A DNA stretch of 64,000 bases, from positions 124,001-188,000 of the forward strand of contig JADJTL010000002.1 of the NCBI GenBank assembly GCA_016711215.1. The letters are read 5' to 3'. Origin of the DNA: Pseudomonadota bacterium. GTDB lineage: Bacteria; Myxococcota_A; Polyangia; GCA-2747355. The first letter of the stretch is position 1; each line of letters begins with the position of its first letter. Of the stretch, positions 1 to 8,700 are shown one piece after another. The position numbers and the translations under genes were made by a program. The notes beneath the pieces were generated by a model. It was not told where the DNA came from. It saw only the letters and a program-made list of their open reading frames with translations, and made no database searches.

Positions 1-2
1 CC

Positions 3-572
3 TTCGCCCGCGCGAGCTACGTCGGCTGCATCGCGGTGCTGGACTGGGATCATCGCCTGCCCTCGCAACAGGCGGTGCTGCGCCTCTACGCCTACTACTC
101 GCCGAACGCCTTCGACCAGGGCGCAAGTGCCCTGGCGGCCCGCAGCGCGGCGATCGCCGAGCGTGACCTGCAGCCCGAGTTCGACGTGCCCGACTACACC
201 GGCCTCGGCGCCGATGAGGTCTACGAGGGCGAGGTCGACGCCGAGGGCACGGTCGTGCCGATGCGACTGGTCAGCGGCTGGCGGCGCGAGATCAACCCCA
301 AGGACGCCCGCAGCGCCCTGCGTGCGGCGCGGCAGTCCGAGCAGTTCCAGCGGCTGCTGGCAGCGACGAAGGGGAAGCGTCCCAATCACCTCGGCGAGCT
401 CGAGGCGGTCGCCTGGACGCCGCCTTGCGAGACCGACTCGACGCGCTGGACGATCGACGTCTGGTACCTGATGCAGCTCGACCACACGCTGGGGCGTGGA
501 CACAGCTTCCTCGTCGACCCCGAGCAGCAACGGGTGCTGGCCGAGCGCGAGTTCGTCGTGCGCGGCGGCTGA
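3..572 (+). CDS. Hypothetical protein, 5' end outside window
   Basis: The reading frame is open from the left edge (first complete codon at 3) to TGA at 570-572, so this is the C-terminal part of a longer protein; a GTG at 36 is not needed as a start. About 190 residues are visible, acidic and mixed in character, with no signal peptide, membrane segment or motif I recognise. It converges on lipA across a hairpin region. No function can be assigned. Confidence 0.6.
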   Translation, partial: FARASYVGCIAVLDWDHRLPSQQAVLRLYAYYSPNAFDQGASALAARSAAIAERDLQPEFDVPDYTGLGADEVYEGEVDAEGTVVPMRLVSGWRREINPKDARSALRAARQSEQFQRLLAATKGKRPNHLGELEAVAWTPPCETDSTRWTIDVWYLMQLDHTLGRGHSFLVDPEQQRVLAEREFVVRGG

Positions 573-616
573 GGGCGGCGTGCGTCGGGCGTGCGCGGGG
601 ACGCCCGGCCTCAGCC
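567..616. terminator. Nested inverted repeat between convergent genes
   Basis: GGCTGAGG (567-574) pairs with CCTCAGCC (609-616), and inside it CGGGCGT (586-592) pairs with ACGCCCG (601-607). The outer arms contain the stop codons of both convergent genes. There is no U tract. A shared bidirectional terminator is the likely role, inferred from position and symmetry. Confidence 0.45.
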
Positions 617-1519
617 GGCGGCGACCTGCGCGCTGAGGCCACGGCGCTGCGCGATCAGCGCCGCCGCCCCCTGCTCGCCCGCGCGATAGGAGCTGCGCAC
701 CAGCGGGCCGGCGTGCACCAGCGCGAAGCCCAGCGCGCGCGCCCGCTCGGCCAGCGCCTCGAACTCCTCCGGCGGCACGAAGCGCTCGACGGCGAGGTGC
801 TTGCGACTCGGGCGCAGGTATTGCCCCAGGGTGACCCAGTCGACGCCGGCCTGCCGTAGATCGCGCAGGGCCTCGACCACCTCGTCGGTGGACTCGCCCA
901 GCCCCAGCATCAGCGAGGACTTGATCAAGCGCGTGGGATCGGCGGCGCGGTAGGCGCGCAGCACCGCCAGCGAAAGCGCATAGCTGCAGCGCCGGTCACG
1001 GACCTGCTCGCTGAGCGAGGCGACGGTCTCGAGGTTATGCGCCAACACCTCGGCACCGGAGCCCGCCACGGCGGCCAGCGCCACGGCATCCCCCTGGAAG
1101 TCAGGCGTCAGCAGCTCGACGACGGCTGCCGGTAGGCGCTGCTTGAGCGCGCCCACGACCGCGACGAAGTGCCCGCTGCCCTGATCTGGCAGCTCATCAC
1201 GGTCCACCGAGGTCACGACCACGTGGCGCAGCCGCATCGCCACCGCGGCCTCGGCCACCCGCGCCGGCTCCGCCGGGTCCGGTGGCGAGGGCGGGCGACC
1301 GGAGGTGACATCGCAGAAGCGACAGCCGCGAGTGCAGACCTTGCCGAGAATCATGAAGGTCGCCGTGCCGCCGCCCCAACACTGGGAGAGGTTCGGGCAA
1401 CGCGCTTCCTCGCAGACCGTATGCAGACCCTGGGCCCCGAGCCGCTCACGCACGGCATAGTACTGGCCGCCGCCGGGCAGCTTGACGCGTAGCCAAGGGG
1501 GAAGTCGTGGCTCTGGCAC
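611..1519 (-). CDS. lipA: Lipoyl synthase LipA
   Basis: Radical SAM enzyme that inserts two sulfurs into octanoyl groups on lipoyl-domain proteins. Using the GTG at 1519 the protein is 302 residues, close to the family norm. The auxiliary-cluster cysteines are C36, C41 and C47 (CEEARCPNLSQC) and the radical SAM cluster is C62, C66 and C69 (CTRGCRFC). The C-terminal RSSYR motif that ligates the auxiliary cluster is present. The frame continues upstream to a TTG at 1597, but that would add a basic, atypical extension, so the GTG is preferred. No lipB is visible beside it. Confidence 0.93.
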   Translation of the reverse strand: MPEPRLPPWLRVKLPGGGQYYAVRERLGAQGLHTVCEEARCPNLSQCWGGGTATFMILGKVCTRGCRFCDVTSGRPPSPPDPAEPARVAEAAVAMRLRHVVVTSVDRDELPDQGSGHFVAVVGALKQRLPAAVVELLTPDFQGDAVALAAVAGSGAEVLAHNLETVASLSEQVRDRRCSYALSLAVLRAYRAADPTRLIKSSLMLGLGESTDEVVEALRDLRQAGVDWVTLGQYLRPSRKHLAVERFVPPEEFEALAERARALGFALVHAGPLVRSSYRAGEQGAAALIAQRRGLSAQVAAG

Positions 1520-1627
1520 GGGACATCGGCTCCGCGGAGACACGGGCTCCGCAACGAGGGTCGGCAGCGGTCTAGCGCGAGCGAGGCCGACCTTCAAGCG
1601 ACCAGGCGCCGGTCGATCGGCGCTGCC

Positions 1628-2887
1628 TCAGTCGATGGGCACTTCCATCGTGGCCAGCTGGTTGGGGGACCAGCGAACGTCCGGCCAGGCGCAGGCCTGC
1701 TGGGCGCGGGCCGCCACCTCGGGCCGCGCGTCGGTGCAGAGCGCCGCGACCTCGCGCGCCGCCTCGTCGCGCACCGCGCAGAGGTGATGGAGCACCGGCT
1801 CGACGAGGTTGAGTCGCGGCTCCTCGAGGATCTCCCGGGCCATCGCGCGCGCCTTCTCGCCGGTCAACTGGCGCACCAGCGCCGCCGCATCGAGCGCATC
1901 GGGCGCCTCGCCGCGCCGCCCCTGGGCCAGCGCGCGGTTCGCCGAGGTGAGCTGCGAGCGGCTGCGCAACATCTGGTCGACGAGGCCGGTCGGTCCGCCG
2001 ACACGCAAGCGCTCGCCGAGCAGCGCCAACAGGCTGCGCCCGAGCTTCGAGGCGCTGGTCCACGCCAGACCGTAGGAGAACCCCGCGCCGCCACGCTGCA
2101 CGCTGAGCGTCGCCAGCGGCACGAGCGCGGGACAATCCGCGCTGTGCTGCATCGCGAGGTCGAGCGCGCCCATCGTCCACTCGGGCGTGGCGGCCGCGAG
2201 CATCCGCGGCAGCAGCGCGGCCGGCGGCTCGGGAAGGCGCGCCAGATAGAGCAGCGTGCCAGGGACGCGCGCCAGCAGCGCCAACGCCAGGTTGATCAGG
2301 TCGGGATCGACCAGCTTCGCGCGCCCGAGCGCGTTCCATTCCTCGGGCGTGGTCGGCGGGGAGCGATGCAGCGCGGTGGTAAAGGTACCGAGAGTCCCAG
2401 CGCGTGCGAGCGCGGTCATCAGCTCGCCGCGACTGCCGTCGCTGCTGGCGAGCTGCCGGCGAATCGTCTGACCGGCGGCCGGATGGTCGACCCAGGCGGG
2501 GTCCGCCTCCTGCAGCACGCGATTGAGCATCTGCCGCCGGGAACCCTCGGCCGTACGTAAATGGCTCAGGGCACTTTCGACCAGCCCGCTCCCCATCTGG
2601 CGCGCCAGCGCCAAGAGCAGCGCGTCGGCGGGCACCTGGCCCGCCAGCTCGAGGCAGCACTGCACCTTCTCTTCGTCCGTCGCGATGGTCGACGCGGCCT
2701 GACGTAAGCCGATCCAATCGGGTTGCCGGCTACCGCGCAGCGGGACGGTCTGGCTACCGACGACCGCAGCCACGAGCGCGGCGCTCCACCGCTCCGACTG
2801 CAACAAGGCCAAGAAGGCTTCGCGACGGCGCTCCGGGTCAGGGGAGGCCGTGGCCTGATCGATGAGCTGATGCGCGGACAAGGCCAA
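1628..2887 (-). CDS. Helical-repeat (HEAT-like) hypothetical protein
   Basis: A 419-residue, Ala/Leu/Arg-rich protein made of short amphipathic helices in a repeating pattern, with segments such as EPRLNLVEPVLHHLCAVRDE near the C-terminus that resemble HEAT-type repeats. There is no signal peptide or transmembrane segment, so it is probably a cytoplasmic scaffold or interaction protein. It lies upstream of lipA on the same strand with a gap of about 100 bp, which could be cotranscription without functional linkage. No catalytic motif is visible. Confidence 0.6.
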   Translation of the reverse strand: MALSAHQLIDQATASPDPERRREAFLALLQSERWSAALVAAVVGSQTVPLRGSRQPDWIGLRQAASTIATDEEKVQCCLELAGQVPADALLLALARQMGSGLVESALSHLRTAEGSRRQMLNRVLQEADPAWVDHPAAGQTIRRQLASSDGSRGELMTALARAGTLGTFTTALHRSPPTTPEEWNALGRAKLVDPDLINLALALLARVPGTLLYLARLPEPPAALLPRMLAAATPEWTMGALDLAMQHSADCPALVPLATLSVQRGGAGFSYGLAWTSASKLGRSLLALLGERLRVGGPTGLVDQMLRSRSQLTSANRALAQGRRGEAPDALDAAALVRQLTGEKARAMAREILEEPRLNLVEPVLHHLCAVRDEAAREVAALCTDARPEVAARAQQACAWPDVRWSPNQLATMEVPID

Positions 2888-2974
2888 AAGCGTACCTCGA
2901 GTGTCGGCGGATTGTAGGAACCGAAGCCAAGTCTGTCCAGGAGCGGAGCGCCTCGCGCTCCCCTCTCCGAGCTG

Positions 2975-4561
2975 CTAGGCGTAGGTGCGAAAGTCGATCG
3001 TCGGAAAGATGTTCTCGGCGCGCTCCCGTTCGCCGAGCCAGGCCTCGTCGATTGTGCCGCCCGCGACCTGCTCGGTCAAACGCGCGAAGTCGCCCAGATG
3101 CGCCTCCGTCCGCCGCGTGGCGTAGTCCACCGCCGTATTGCTGCGCATGATGAAGGCCCAGTCGCTGGCCTGCGCCAAGAGCAGCAGGCGGGCCGCGTGG
3201 TTGAGCGCGCGCCTGACGAGGGGCGCGGGCGCGACGTGGCGGCGAGCCAGGGCGATCATCTCGGCGGTGGCACGGTGCAGGCGCGGATAGATCCACGCGT
3301 TGGTGCCATCGAGCCAGTATTGATGATATCCGCCGGCGCCCCAGCTCGACTCGGCCGGTCGCAGCAGCTGCTGCGTGGGATGGCGCCGCAGGTAGCCCGC
3401 GAGGTGCGTCAGCGTCGGCGCCCCACGCGGCTGGGTCGCCAGCAAGCGAATCACCTGCTCCAACCAAGCGCAGCCCTCGTGCCACCAGTGACCGAAGAGC
3501 TCGGCGTCGTAGGCCGCGACGACGACGACCTGGGGCAACACGGCGCGCAGCCCGCTGAGCTGCGCCAAGCGCTTGTCGACGAAGTCCTGGGCATGCCGAT
3601 GCGCCACGCGCAGCGCTGCGGCCGGATCGTAGAGCTGCTTGAGGTCGCCGTTATGGCCGGTAATCCGACGGTACTTGAGGCCCGTGCGCCGCCGCTGGCC
3701 ATCGGGAAGCACGAAGGCGCCGAGCTCGGCAAGGGAGCGCTCATCCGCCAGGTCGTGAAAGAAGTCACGGTAGGCAGGGTCGCCCGGATAGCCGCGCTCG
3801 CGGCTCCAGACCTGCTCGCTGGGCTCCGGGTCGCGGGCGAAGACCGCCACGCCGCTGTCGGCGCAAAAGGCCGGCGCGTGATAGCCGCAACGCGGGCGCG
3901 GTCGGGCCAGCAGCAGCGCCCGCGTGTCGCTGACGAAGTAGCGCAGCCCGGCGGCGCCGAGCAGACGGTCGAGGCCCTGCGCATAGCCGCACTCGGGCAA
4001 CCACAACCCGGAGGGCGGCCGTCCGAAGCGACGCGTGTGCTCGGCGACGGCGACCGCGATCTGCGCGCGCGCGGCGGCCGGCTGCGGCGCCATCAGCGGC
4101 AGGTAGCCGTGGGTTGCGGCCGAGGTGATCAGGTCGAGGTGGCCGGTGTCCTGCAGCCGGGCCAGAGGCGTGAGCAGATCACCGTCGAGCGCGGCCCAGG
4201 TGCACATCGCGGCGCCGAGGCGACGACGATGATGGGCGACGACCGCGGCCAAGGGCGCGTCGCCCTGAGCGCGCGCCTCCTCGCGCGTCAGCAGCGCGTC
4301 GAGATCGGCAGCGTAGCGCGCGTAGCGCTGCCGCAGCAGCGTGTCGCCGAGCATCGTCTGCAAGGGTGGGCTGAGCGAGAGCGTGAGCTGAAAGGCTACA
4401 TCTTCTTGCTGCAGCCGCAGCAGCATCGCGATCAGCGGCAAGTAGCTCTCGGTGATCGCCTCGAACAACCAGTCTTCTTCGAGAAAGACCTCGTGCTCCG
4501 GATGCCGAACAAAGGGCAGGTGCGCGTGCAGCACCAGGGCAAGGCATGCGGGGCCCTCCAT
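2975..4561 (-). CDS. GH57 1,4-alpha-glucan branching enzyme
   Basis: A 528-residue protein starting at ATG 4561, the typical length of GH57 branching enzymes. Family landmarks are in order: HAHLPFVRHPEHE near the N-terminus, the nucleophile region LWLPECGY (Glu190), YDAELFGHWWHEG with the acid/base Asp352, and the C-terminal helical domain with WGAGGYHQYWLDGTNAW. It should form alpha-1,6 branches in glycogen-like glucan in the cytoplasm. The DUF4912 gene ends 7 bp upstream on the same strand, so the two form an operon, an arrangement common for this enzyme. The frame is open further upstream, but those codons overlap the DUF4912 gene. Confidence 0.9.
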   Translation of the reverse strand: MEGPACLALVLHAHLPFVRHPEHEVFLEEDWLFEAITESYLPLIAMLLRLQQEDVAFQLTLSLSPPLQTMLGDTLLRQRYARYAADLDALLTREEARAQGDAPLAAVVAHHRRRLGAAMCTWAALDGDLLTPLARLQDTGHLDLITSAATHGYLPLMAPQPAAARAQIAVAVAEHTRRFGRPPSGLWLPECGYAQGLDRLLGAAGLRYFVSDTRALLLARPRPRCGYHAPAFCADSGVAVFARDPEPSEQVWSRERGYPGDPAYRDFFHDLADERSLAELGAFVLPDGQRRRTGLKYRRITGHNGDLKQLYDPAAALRVAHRHAQDFVDKRLAQLSGLRAVLPQVVVVAAYDAELFGHWWHEGCAWLEQVIRLLATQPRGAPTLTHLAGYLRRHPTQQLLRPAESSWGAGGYHQYWLDGTNAWIYPRLHRATAEMIALARRHVAPAPLVRRALNHAARLLLLAQASDWAFIMRSNTAVDYATRRTEAHLGDFARLTEQVAGGTIDEAWLGERERAENIFPTIDFRTYA

Positions 4562-4568
4562 CGCCGAC

Positions 4569-5429
4569 TCAGCCGCCGGGCCCGTCGCTGGCGGCGGCAG
4601 GAACCACGAAGGCCGTCGAGCCGCCGGCGAGCGCCTCGCAAAGCGGCGCAAAGGGCGGCAGGGGCAGGAGCTGGCGACCGCCCTCGTCGAGTCGCCACCT
4701 CGACCCCGACCGTGCGCCCGCGGCGCCAGGCGCAGGGGCGGGGCGCGCGCGCGCGGCGGCGCCTGGCCCTGTCGCCAGCGGTGCTGTCGCGAGCGGAGGG
4801 CGCGCGCGCGCGGCGGGCGCCTCGCAAGCCTCGGCGACCGCGTCGGAGGCGCTCGGCGCGCGCGCGGCAGCCGCGCCGGGCATCCCGGGCAGGGGCTTGC
4901 GCAAGAGCGTCCCGTCACGCCGGTCCCCCGCGGCGAGCGGCGCCGCGAGGGGCGGGGGCGGCACCTCCGCCAGCGGGGGCGGTGCGTAGCCGGAGAGCGT
5001 CGTTTCCCAGTCGATGGTGACGAAGCGATCGTCGATCCAGCTCGAGGGGGACGCTGGCGGCGTCTGCACCGCGTTGGATTCGAGACGCAGCTGCCAGCGG
5101 TCGAGCGCGTCGTAGGAACCGAGCTCGGCGCGATACCTGCGCTCGGGCGAAACCTCCGTCACCTGACCAGCCTGCGCGCCGACCGGGCAGCTGTACTCGA
5201 TGGTGGCGGCCGGATTGCGCGTGGTCAGATCGAAGAGCCGGAGGGCCCAGCGCGACGCCGCGCCCTCCACCGGCAGCGGGAAGAGCTCCCAATGCGCATA
5301 GAGTGAGGTCGGGTCGCGGACCAGGAGCACCAGCCGTCCACCGCTGTCCGAGGCGGTGGCGTCGCCCGGATCTCGCGGGATCCCTCCAGCCTCCGATGAT
5401 CCCCCGCTGCTGCTGCTGACTGCCGACAT
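4569..5429 (-). CDS. DUF4912 domain protein
   Basis: A 286-residue protein from ATG 5429. After a low-complexity Ser/Gly N-terminus, the segment LVLLVRDPTSLYAHWEL and the following beta-rich stretch are the hallmark of DUF4912, a domain usually found beside GH57 glucan enzymes. The C-terminal half is Ala/Pro-rich and apparently disordered. It is the first gene of a two-gene unit with the branching enzyme; a carbohydrate-binding or scaffolding role is inferred from this linkage. The ATG at 5429 is chosen because the longer frame adds unrelated basic sequence. Confidence 0.75.
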   Translation of the reverse strand: MSAVSSSSGGSSEAGGIPRDPGDATASDSGGRLVLLVRDPTSLYAHWELFPLPVEGAASRWALRLFDLTTRNPAATIEYSCPVGAQAGQVTEVSPERRYRAELGSYDALDRWQLRLESNAVQTPPASPSSWIDDRFVTIDWETTLSGYAPPPLAEVPPPPLAAPLAAGDRRDGTLLRKPLPGMPGAAAARAPSASDAVAEACEAPAARARPPLATAPLATGPGAAARARPAPAPGAAGARSGSRWRLDEGGRQLLPLPPFAPLCEALAGGSTAFVVPAAASDGPGG

Positions 5430-5679
5430 GCGCCCGGAGTCTAGCACCGGCGTTTCATGATCAGAACCTGCTCGGCAGGGCAGAGCCGGGCCCAGCGCGG
5501 CGCCGGCCGGGACGCCCGCCACGGGCGTTGCGCGGCCCTCAGCGCCGCTTTCTCGTGGAGAATCGCTGCAACTCCCCGACGAGCCGCTGGCGAGGCCGGT
5601 ACGCACCTCCGAGCGCAGGCGAAAAAAGCAAGCAAGCTCAATGACATCCGGAACTGCTGCGAGGCTCATTTTTTTACTC

Positions 5680-5708
5680 TTTACAAATTCTGCAGGCTAG
5701 CATACCTG
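5680..5708 (+). promoter_or_regulatory. Possible sigma70-type promoter of the MNA-repeat lipoprotein
   Basis: The 5430-5737 intergenic stretch is markedly AT-richer than its surroundings near 5640-5720. TTTACA (5680-5685) is followed after 17 bp by TACCTG (5703-5708), about 30 bp before the GTG start. The -35 is good and the -10 is weak. AGGCGAG just before the start serves as ribosome binding site. Confidence 0.35.
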
Positions 5709-5737
5709 TTAGGCATCAACCATAGGCGAGGTGCCCC

Positions 5738-8700
5738 GTGCTACTGCCTCAATTCGTCCGTCAGGGGGGATCGGGTACGGCGCTGCGGGTGGCTCGCCTC
5801 GGGGCCTTGGCCGCCCTGGGATTGCTGGTCGGCTGCGAGGCCCTCGTCGACGACAGCGACCTCGCGCCACCGCCGGCCGTGCGGGCGCAAGCCAGCATGA
5901 ACGCGATGAACGCGATGAACGCGATGAACGCGATGAACGCGATGAACGCGATGAACGCGATGAACGCGATGAACGCGATGAACGCGATGAACGCGATGAA
6001 CGCGATGAACGCGATGAACGCGATGAACGCGATGAACGCGATGAACGCGATGAACGCGATGAACGCGATGAACGCGATGAACGCGATGAACGCGATGAAC
6101 GCGATGAACGCGACGAACGCGATCACCTTCAGTAACAGCGTGCCCACCTCCGTGCTGCCGCACGTCACCTTCTCCAAGTTCACCTTCGAGCAAAACGCCG
6201 CGCTCTGCCCGGCGACGCGCATGGGCCCGGTGACCGTCGCCGGCCAGCCGGCCAACATCGTTCTGCCGCGCTGGATCGTGCTCAAGAAGCAATTCGAGCG
6301 GGTGCGCGTGAAGTGCGCCGACACCAACCTGGCCACCTGCGGCAATGGCGTCGTCGACGCCGGCGAGGCCTGCGACACGGGTATCGCGCTGGGGCAGCCG
6401 GGCGCCTGCCCGACGGTCACGCTTCCGATGGACGAGGACTTCGACGGCAACGGCACCTTCAATCCCGCGGGCGGGATCGACAAGACGGTCAACTACGAGG
6501 TCTTCGCCGGCCTCGGCCTCGCCTGCGCCGACAAGGGCTACCGTCCCTTCCTGCTGCACCCGGTCGATGGTCCCGAGGTCCAGGCGCTCAACGGCGACGG
6601 CACCATCCCCTCCTTCACCACCTACTTCCGCTACCTCTGCATCCAGTCCTGGGATGTGGCGCTGAACAAGGCCACCTACCGCTGCGGCAAGGGGCGCGTC
6701 GCCGAAGGGGTCAGCGGCTATGCGGTAAAGGAAGGCACGAACTCCCCGCGGCCGATCTACCTCTCGAGCCTGACCTGGAAAAGCAACGTCTGGGATAAGC
6801 ACTTCCAGTTCATCAACGGCCACCTGGCCTCGATCGTCGAGCCCAAGCAGGGCAACACGGCCGTTGCCGGCTACGCGCTCGATGACGCCTGGGGCCTCAA
6901 CCCGCGCGACGTGCATGCAGGTACCTCGACCAAGAAGGAGGCCGACTACCTCGCCGCGATCGCGGTCAAGACCGCCACCAGCCGCAGCGGCGTCGCCGTC
7001 AGCCCCTATAACCGGGCCAACGTCACGGGTGGGCTGGCCTTCAGCGCCAACGAGCTGAACCAATGCGAGGCCGGCTACAAGAGCTACCCCGACCTGGCCT
7101 CCAAGGGCACGCTCAGCGGGATCGCCATCGACCTGAGCGTGGCTCCCTGGTACACGCAGAACTGCACCTGGGCCAGCGACTGGGGCCTGCCCGTGCTGAC
7201 GCCGCAAACGGCCTCCGGCTGCAGTGTCTTCCCGATCGGCACCGCCGCCAACCAGGCGCTGCTCGGCCTCAACATCGGCGACACGACGCCGCGGCGCTGC
7301 CCGAGCTTCGCCACCTGCGAGCCGGGCCAGAGCTGCTGTATCGGCAAGTTCGCCGCAGGGTCGGGCGTCTCCTGCGCGGTGAAGAGCGACACCACGCTCT
7401 GGTGCTGGGGCTTCAATGACTACGGTCAGCTCGGTCGTTTCGACGGCGGCACGGCGCTTCCGGGCCCCGTCCTGATGAGCGCCGGCGGCGCCCCGCTGAC
7501 GGGGGTGCTCGAGGTCGCGCCGGGCCTGCACACCTGTGCCCGCACGAGCGATGGCAACGTTTGGTGTTGGGGCGCCAACTGGTACGGCGAGCTCGGCGAC
7601 GGCACCTATGACAGTCGCACGGGCCCCGCGCGCGTCACGGGTCTCGGCACCGCCCCCTCGGTCGACCAGCTCGCGATGGGCCTCTTCCATAGCTGCGCCA
7701 AGAAGAGCGACGGGACCGTGCGCTGCTGGGGCGCCAACGGCAAGGGCGAGCTCGGCGACGGCACGACCATCAACCGCCCCAACCCCGTGCAGGTGACGGC
7801 GATCGCCGCCAACGCGATCCAGCTCGCGGCGCACTACGCCTACACCTGCGCGCGCAGCAAGACCTCCCAGTTGTTCTGCTGGGGCGCCAACGAGCACGGC
7901 CAGCTCGGTGACGGTACGACCGTGGCGCGCGCTACGCCGACGCAGGTGACGGCCTTCGGCACCCAGGTCTACGAGGTGAGCCTCGGCCAGTACCACGGCT
8001 GCGCTCGGCTGCGCGACGGCAAGGCCTGGTGTTGGGGCGACAACAGCTATGGCCAGCTCGGCGACGGCACGACCGTGTCGCGGCTGACCCCCGTCGTGGC
8101 GACGGCGCTCACCTCGCTGACCCAGCTCGCGGCGGGGAGCTTCGCGACCTGTGCGCGTCGCTCCACCGGTGAGCTCTACTGCTGGGGCGCCGGCGGTTGG
8201 TGGCAGCTCGGCAATGGTTCGGGCCTCTATTCGTATCCGAACGCGCTGACGCCCACCAAGGTGTCGGCGCTCGGGTCGACAGTCGCGGAGGTGCGCGTCG
8301 GCCAGGACCACACCTGCGCCCGCCTCATCGATGGCACGCTCCATTGCTGGGGAGTCAACACCGGTGGCTCGTTGGGCACGGGGACGATGGCCCTGGAGAA
8401 GACCCCCGCGCGGGCCCGGGGGCTGAGCTGCGACTGCGGCGACGGCGTCTGCAGCCGCACCGAGACCAAGCAGAGCTGCCCGGCCGACTGCCGCGACGAA
8501 AGCTGCGGGGACGGCCGCTGCACGGGCAGCGAGACCGAGAGCACCTGCGGCCTCGCCCAGGGCAAGACGGACTGCCGCCGCACGCCCTACGTCGAGATCG
8601 CCGTCGGCTCCCATCATAGCTGCGCGCGCCGCAGCGACGGCACCCTCTGGTGCTGGGGCCAGGGGAACATGGGCCAGATCGGCGATGGCACCTTCCTCGA

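Noticed and set aside
3098..5020. A 640-codon plus-strand ORF opposite the GH57 and DUF4912 genes
   Set aside because: GH57 catalytic motifs on the minus strand establish the coding strand; the plus frame is Arg/Gln-rich shadow sequence.
5731..6135. A 134-residue Glu-Arg-Asp repeat protein
   Set aside because: It is the +1 frame of the MNA minisatellite, which lacks stops in every frame.
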